A model generated the notes under the pieces. That model was given only the letters and a program-made list of their open reading frames with translations, searched no databases and was not told the origin of the DNA. DNA of 25,249 nucleotides from Ampelomyces quisqualis (lineage: Eukaryota; Ascomycota; Dothideomycetes; Pleosporales; Phaeosphaeriaceae): contig JAGTXZ010000001.1 in the NCBI GenBank assembly GCA_018398575.1, forward strand, positions 197,501 to 222,749, in the 5' to 3' direction. A program made the translations under genes and the position numbers. Shown in pieces: positions 21,134-25,249 of the stretch. The number at the start of each line of letters is the position of its first letter. Position 1 is the stretch's first letter.

Positions 21134-21182
21134 TAGTAGCTATTTTATTTATAATATCTATTTTTTAGTTATATATATCCTT

Positions 21183-21292
21183 AAAGTAGCTAGTAGGTTA
21201 GAAGTTACTAGTAAGTCTAAGGTAGCTAGTAAGTTTAAGGTAGCTAGTAAGTTTAGAGTAGCTAAGGTAGCTAGTAGGTTAAGGTAGCTAAT
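21183..21292. repeat. imperfect ctagtaag-type repeat cluster, unit 2
   Basis: Same cluster as 10341-10450 of unit 1. Confidence 0.8.
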
Positions 21293-21353
21293 AGAATAAA
21301 AGTTACTACTATATTTTAGGCTCTTATAAATTTAAAATACCTAGTTAGTTAAA

Positions 21354-21438
21354 GAAAGCTTTTTATACTTAGTTAGAATAGTTTTCCTCTTTTTAATTAT
21401 TCTTATTTTAGCTTATATCTAGAATTTAATATAGGCCT
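21354..21438. repeat. 85-nt spacer block, copy B, unit 2
   Basis: Same as 10512-10596 in unit 1. It is followed directly by the segment that unit 1 lacks. Confidence 0.85.
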
Positions 21439-21452
21439 AGGTAGCTAGTAAG

Positions 21453-21667
21453 TGTAAAGTTACTAGTACGTTTAGAGTAGGTAGTAGGTTTAAGGTAGCT
21501 TTAGTTAATTATAATAGTACTCTTAATATGTAATTAAGTTAAGTAAATATTAGAAAAAAAATTATAAACTTTATTTTTTCTAGATAGTAGTAATCTTATA
21601 TCTTACTATATCTTAATCTAATATTTATAATAACTTATCTACTCTTATATATAGAGACTTATATAAG
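21453..21667. other. 215-nt spacer segment absent from unit 1
   Basis: It is flanked by near-identical words, aagtgtaaagt at 21450 and aagtataaagt at 21665. Unit 1 has a single aagtataaagt at 10608. The segment holds further ctagta-type repeats (to about 21500), then plain AT-rich sequence. Slipped pairing or recombination between the two words would explain loss from unit 1. Confidence 0.85.
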
Positions 21668-21955
21668 TATAAAGTATAAAATAGATAATTTTTGTTTATT
21701 TAATATAAAAGTGTTAGTCTTTTTCCTAAAATTATAAAACTATTCTTATTATTTTAGAATCTTTCTATAAGAATTAAGACAAAAAATTAAATTATTAAAT
21801 AGTAGAAATATTTTTAGAGTTATAATATCTCTTATACGTCTAACTGCTATAATATAAAAATATATTACCTTTCTATTAGTAAAAATAAACTTATATTAGT
21901 CTTAGTAAATAGAATAATAAATTCTAGTTTATCTTAAACATAGTACCTATTATAT

Positions 21956-24044
21956 TAGTTAATAAAGAATATTTATAATTACTTTACTATATTCTTATTC
22001 TCTAGTACTTATTAAATACAAATATTAGTAGGCTTTTTAAAGTTATATATATAGAAGTATTACTATATTAGAGTATACTCTTACTACTTTTTTAAACTTA
22101 TAATAAAAATAAGAAAAAGAAAAGAAAATAAAAGACTAATAATTCTTTACAGCAAAGTTAGTATATATATCTAATATTACTAAACCTTAAAATTATACAA
22201 TTCTTTACAAGTATTAGAAAGCTTACTTCTACTAAGAAAAAAAACTATTATTAGTTGTTACTTTCTTCTAGTATAACTTAAGAAAAGAAAGGTATAGATC
22301 TAGAGATTTTTAGTATTTCTAGCTTATATAGATACTTAACTTAAACTAGGCTAGATCTAATATACTATAGGTAGAATAAAGATAGTACTAGTATAAAACT
22401 TATATAAGTAGCTTTTTTAGTATAAAACTTATATAAGTAGCTTTTTTAGTATAGATTCTATTAGTTTCTAGTAAACTTTATATAACACTAGTTAGAGAAA
22501 GATATTACTAGCTTCTTAGTTTAGATTATAATTTTCTTTTACTAGATATTATATAATAATTGTAAAAACTAGATATTACTAGTTTTTTAGTCTATATTAT
22601 TTTTTTCTATACTAGAATTTATATAATATACTATAAATAACGTGTTAGCTTTATTAGGTAAGATTATATTATATTATAGTTAAAAACAATATTTTTCTAG
22701 TTTAAAATAGTCCTAGCTTTATTAGCTAAGATTATATTATATTAGAAAAATATATTTCTCTAGTTTAAAATAGAGATAAGTAGCTTAACTAGTCTATATA
22801 TAATTATTATATAGTTAAAATCTATAAAATTCTAGTTTAGAAAAGATATAACAAGCTTTATAGATAATATAATAATAGTTTAGAGTAGAATCTATATTAT
22901 ACTAGTAGATTATATAAGATTAATATACTAGTTTAGATACTATTATTTTAAAGTAAAATCTTTATTATACTAGTATAGAACTATTCTTTAGTATTTAAAG
23001 TAAATGTAATAGAGTAAAAACTAAATATTAGTAGCTCTACTTATTTAGACTATACATTATAAAAAAAGATATTAATAATTCTACTTATCTAGATTATCTT
23101 AGTTTGTATTAAAATTTATACTATATTAGTAATAAGAGACGTTAGTAGTTTTACACAAATATATTATACTAGTATTAGTAGTTTAAACATATATATTATA
23201 TTATTTTATAGTTAGAATATAACTTATACTAGTAAGAAATAGATAGTAGTAGCGTTACTTGTCTAGATTATTATTATCTATATTTAGAGCTACTAGATTT
23301 TTTCTATTTTAAATAAAAAGCTAGTAGGTTATTTAAAACTCTGTTTTCTTATCTATTATAGTTATATAGAATATTAGTAGGCTTAGAAAAGATATAAGAA
23401 CGTAAAGTAGTAATATTAGTTGTAGCTCTAATACTTAGCTCTAACTTTTTAAAATTTATAAGAAGTTTATTTCTATATCTTAGGTAAGAGAAGAATCTTC
23501 TATTAGTTATATTAAATAGAAGTTTTGTTTTACAAGCTATATATTTCTTTATAAAAGAAAATTTATATTTAGTTTCTACTAATCTCTTGTTCTATATAGT
23601 AGAATTTTTTTGTTATAGTAAATAAGCTAGTAATACTATTATACATAGAAGAAAAAACTATACTAGTTTTAAAAAGATATAAACAGCTCTACTAGTATAG
23701 ATCTAATAATAATATATTATAAATATATATAATTTTAATACAAAGAAAAGTAGCTAGACTAGTATAGATTATAATTAAGATTTTTCTTTAGAGTTTAGGG
23801 TATATAAGTACCTTTATAATTTAGATTATACTAGTATAGAATAAGATTTGTAGCTTTATTAGTATAGATAATATTATTCTATTATAGAATATTTCTTCTA
23901 GTACTAAAATAGTTTATTTGTAGCTTTATTTGTATGTATAATATTATTTTATAGTTAGAATATAACTTATACTAGTAAGAAATAGAAAGTAGTTGCTCTA
24001 CTTATCTAGATTATATAATTTTTGGTTAAAATATATTGTTATAC
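21956..24044. other. AT-rich non-transcribed spacer, unit 3 left part
   Basis: No gene is visible. It matches 1-2090 with one net base of length difference. RIP-saturated. Confidence 0.85.
22390..22447. repeat. 29-nt direct repeat, two copies (unit 3)
   Basis: Same duplication as in the other units, at 22390-22418 and 22419-22447. Confidence 0.9.
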
Positions 24045-24064
24045 AAGTAAAAACCAAGGCAAGT
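23984..24064 (+). promoter_or_regulatory. candidate Pol I promoter zone, unit 3
   Basis: Third copy of the conserved spacer-to-leader junction. Function is inferred from position only. Confidence 0.25.
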
Positions 24065-24878
24065 GTAACTTGGCAATTACAGGTTTATACTTTTAGTGAC
24101 AGTGCGCAGGTTGCGCAACCTCCGCACCAAATTTGCTTAACCTCTAAGACCTTTTCCAACACGTTAACTCCGCGCTTACAAAATCAAACCCAAAGGTGTT
24201 CGCACGTTACATAAGGGGAGCAGAAAAAATCCTAATTACTTTTCTGCAGCCTATCTAAAGAAAAACAGTATAGGCTACCTATACGCTATTTTTGGTAGAT
24301 TAACACGCAAAACAGGCGCTCTTGCTTAGAGGTTTAGGCAGCTTTGGCTAGTTCTTACGCGTTTGCTTCAAGTCTTGTACTTGCTTGCCTTGTTTTCTTG
24401 TAAGCCGCTAGCAAAGGCAACTAAGCTGCAATTACAAGGCCTAGGCCTCTCTCTTGTAGGTGTTGGCAGCCAAAATTGTTATTGCAGTTGTCCTGTACCT
24501 ATTGTGGGATAGAAGCCCTGTTAAATTCTAACAGGTACTACGTAGGGTCTGTGGATTGCTAGCTCTGCTATCTACTCAGTAGATCTTAGGGGACAATTAC
24601 GTTGTGTATCCGCTTTTAGCGTGTTGCAGCGCAGGTTTTCTCCTCCTAAGAGCTGTATGTAGCGGAAATAGATTCTAATAGAAACGTTAGCCATGTCTTA
24701 TTGCAGACTAGCTTTTGGGAAACTTAGTAGGGGCAATTGAATTGGTCGTCTATGCTGTTATTGCTATTAGCTTTGATTGTGTAGCAGCTTGAAGCGCTTT
24801 GGTGTTCTCCTGTCTAGTAAAAGTCAGCTCCTCTTAGGGGGTCTGTCTTAGAGTTCTGGCTCTTTAACTTAAGATAGT
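24064..24878 (+). other. 5' external transcribed spacer, unit 3
   Basis: 815 nt, the same length as in unit 1 to within one base. It is mutated from its first bases (acttggcaattacagg, where units 1 and 2 have actcggcgatcacggg). Both change classes occur, at sites only partly shared with unit 1. For example, it keeps a G at gtgacagtgcg where unit 1 has A. Confidence 0.7.
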
Positions 24879-25249
24879 TACCTAGTTGATTCTGCTAGTA
24901 GTTATATGCTTGTCTTAAAGATTAAGCTATGCATGTCTAAGTATAAGCAATTATACTGTGAAACTGCAAATGGCTTATTAAATCAGTTATTGTTTATTTG
25001 ATAGTACCTTACTACTTAGACAACTGTAGTAATTCTAGAGCTAATACATGCTAAAAACCTTAACTTTAGGAGGAGTGTATTTATTAGATAAAAAACCAAC
25101 GCCCTTTAGGGCTTCTTAGTAATTTATAATAACTTTACAGATCGCATAGCCTTGCGCTAGCGACGGTTCATTCAAATTTCTGCCCTATTAACTTTCAATA
25201 GTAAGGTATTGGCTTACTATAGTTTCAACAGGTAACGGGGAATTAGGGT
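24879..25249 (+). rRNA. 18S rRNA: 18S rRNA gene, RIP-mutated, 5' part only, unit 3
   Basis: The first 371 nt of SSU rRNA are cut by the window edge. It starts tacctagttgattctgctag, with G-to-A and C-to-T against the canonical tacctggttgattctgccag. It continues through gcatgtctaagtataagc and attctagagctaatacatgc. Changes of both classes are present but fewer than in unit 1: aaatcagttattg here is aaattagttattg in unit 1 and aaatcagttatcg in unit 2. It is probably a pseudogene like the others; the rest lies outside the window. Confidence 0.93.

Larger units (their letters stand above)
10899..21955 (+). repeat. rDNA tandem unit 2 (11,057 bp)
   Basis: This is the second full period, in the same orientation as unit 1. 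From the start of 18S (13785) to about 18860 in 28S its offset to unit 1 is a constant 10,861, so there is no net length change over more than 5 kb. The length differences sit in the left spacer, the 5' external spacer, the 28S 3' end, the sub-repeat arrays and a 215-nt segment near 21453-21667. Its transcribed part carries mostly G-to-A changes, unlike unit 1. Confidence 0.95.
20216..21955. other. AT-rich non-transcribed spacer, unit 2 right part
   Basis: No gene is visible. It is nearly identical to 9374-10898 but longer, mainly because of the 215-nt segment at about 21453-21667. RIP-saturated composition as in the other spacers. Confidence 0.85.
21956..25249 (+). repeat. rDNA tandem unit 3 (partial, cut by window end)
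   Basis: The third period starts with the same spacer sequence and runs to position 371 of 18S, where the window ends. Its spacer is nearly the same length as that of unit 1: the offset is 21,955 at the start and 21,954-21,955 at the 5' external spacer and 18S. Unit 2 is shorter over the same stretch. It shows both C-to-T and G-to-A changes, with a set of mutated sites different from the other two units. Confidence 0.93.

Overview
This window is a head-to-tail array of nuclear ribosomal DNA from a filamentous ascomycete. Every rRNA gene in it is decayed by C-to-T / G-to-A changes of the kind made by repeat-induced point mutation (RIP). No protein-coding gene, tRNA, 5S rRNA gene or mobile element could be supported. 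The short ORFs lie in spacer or rRNA sequence and are not real genes. ITS1, ITS2 and rRNA wording look like Dothideomycetes, order Pleosporales, and resemble Leptosphaeria-type fungi. That placement is from memory of the families and was not searched.

Layout: unit 1 is 1-10898, unit 2 is 10899-21955, and unit 3 is 21956 to the window end. Here a unit starts at an arbitrary shared spacer point. All are on the + strand. Each unit reads: an AT-rich non-transcribed spacer (about 2.1 kb before the genes and 1.5-1.7 kb after), a 5' external spacer of about 0.8 kb, 18S, ITS1, 5.8S, ITS2, 28S, then a GC-richer 3' region with tandem hairpin-forming sub-repeats. Unit 1 genes: 18S 2924-4721, 5.8S 4912-5068, 28S 5219-8545. 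Unit 2 genes: 18S 13785-15582, 5.8S 15773-15929, 28S 16080-19429. Unit 3 contributes only the first 371 nt of 18S (24879 onward).

The interest lies in the pattern of mutation. The non-transcribed spacer is RIP-saturated and almost the same in all units. Nearly the only CpA left there is ACA, and nearly the only TpG left is TGT. The transcribed parts are less mutated and differ from unit to unit. Unit 2 carries almost only G-to-A changes on the + strand, so one strand was the target. Units 1 and 3 carry both classes. Two tracts are essentially free of RIP: the 28S 3' end of unit 1 (about 8012-8690) and the 5' external spacer plus 18S start of unit 2 (about 13011-13960). Both begin or end sharply inside a gene and both are rich in small indels. 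They could be gene conversion from a functional array, or assembly patches from functional rDNA reads.

In function, the genes would form one Pol I transcript processed to 18S, 5.8S and 28S. Universally conserved bases of the decoding region, the 530 loop and the peptidyl-transferase centre are changed here, so I infer that these are rDNA pseudogenes and that the working rDNA lies elsewhere.
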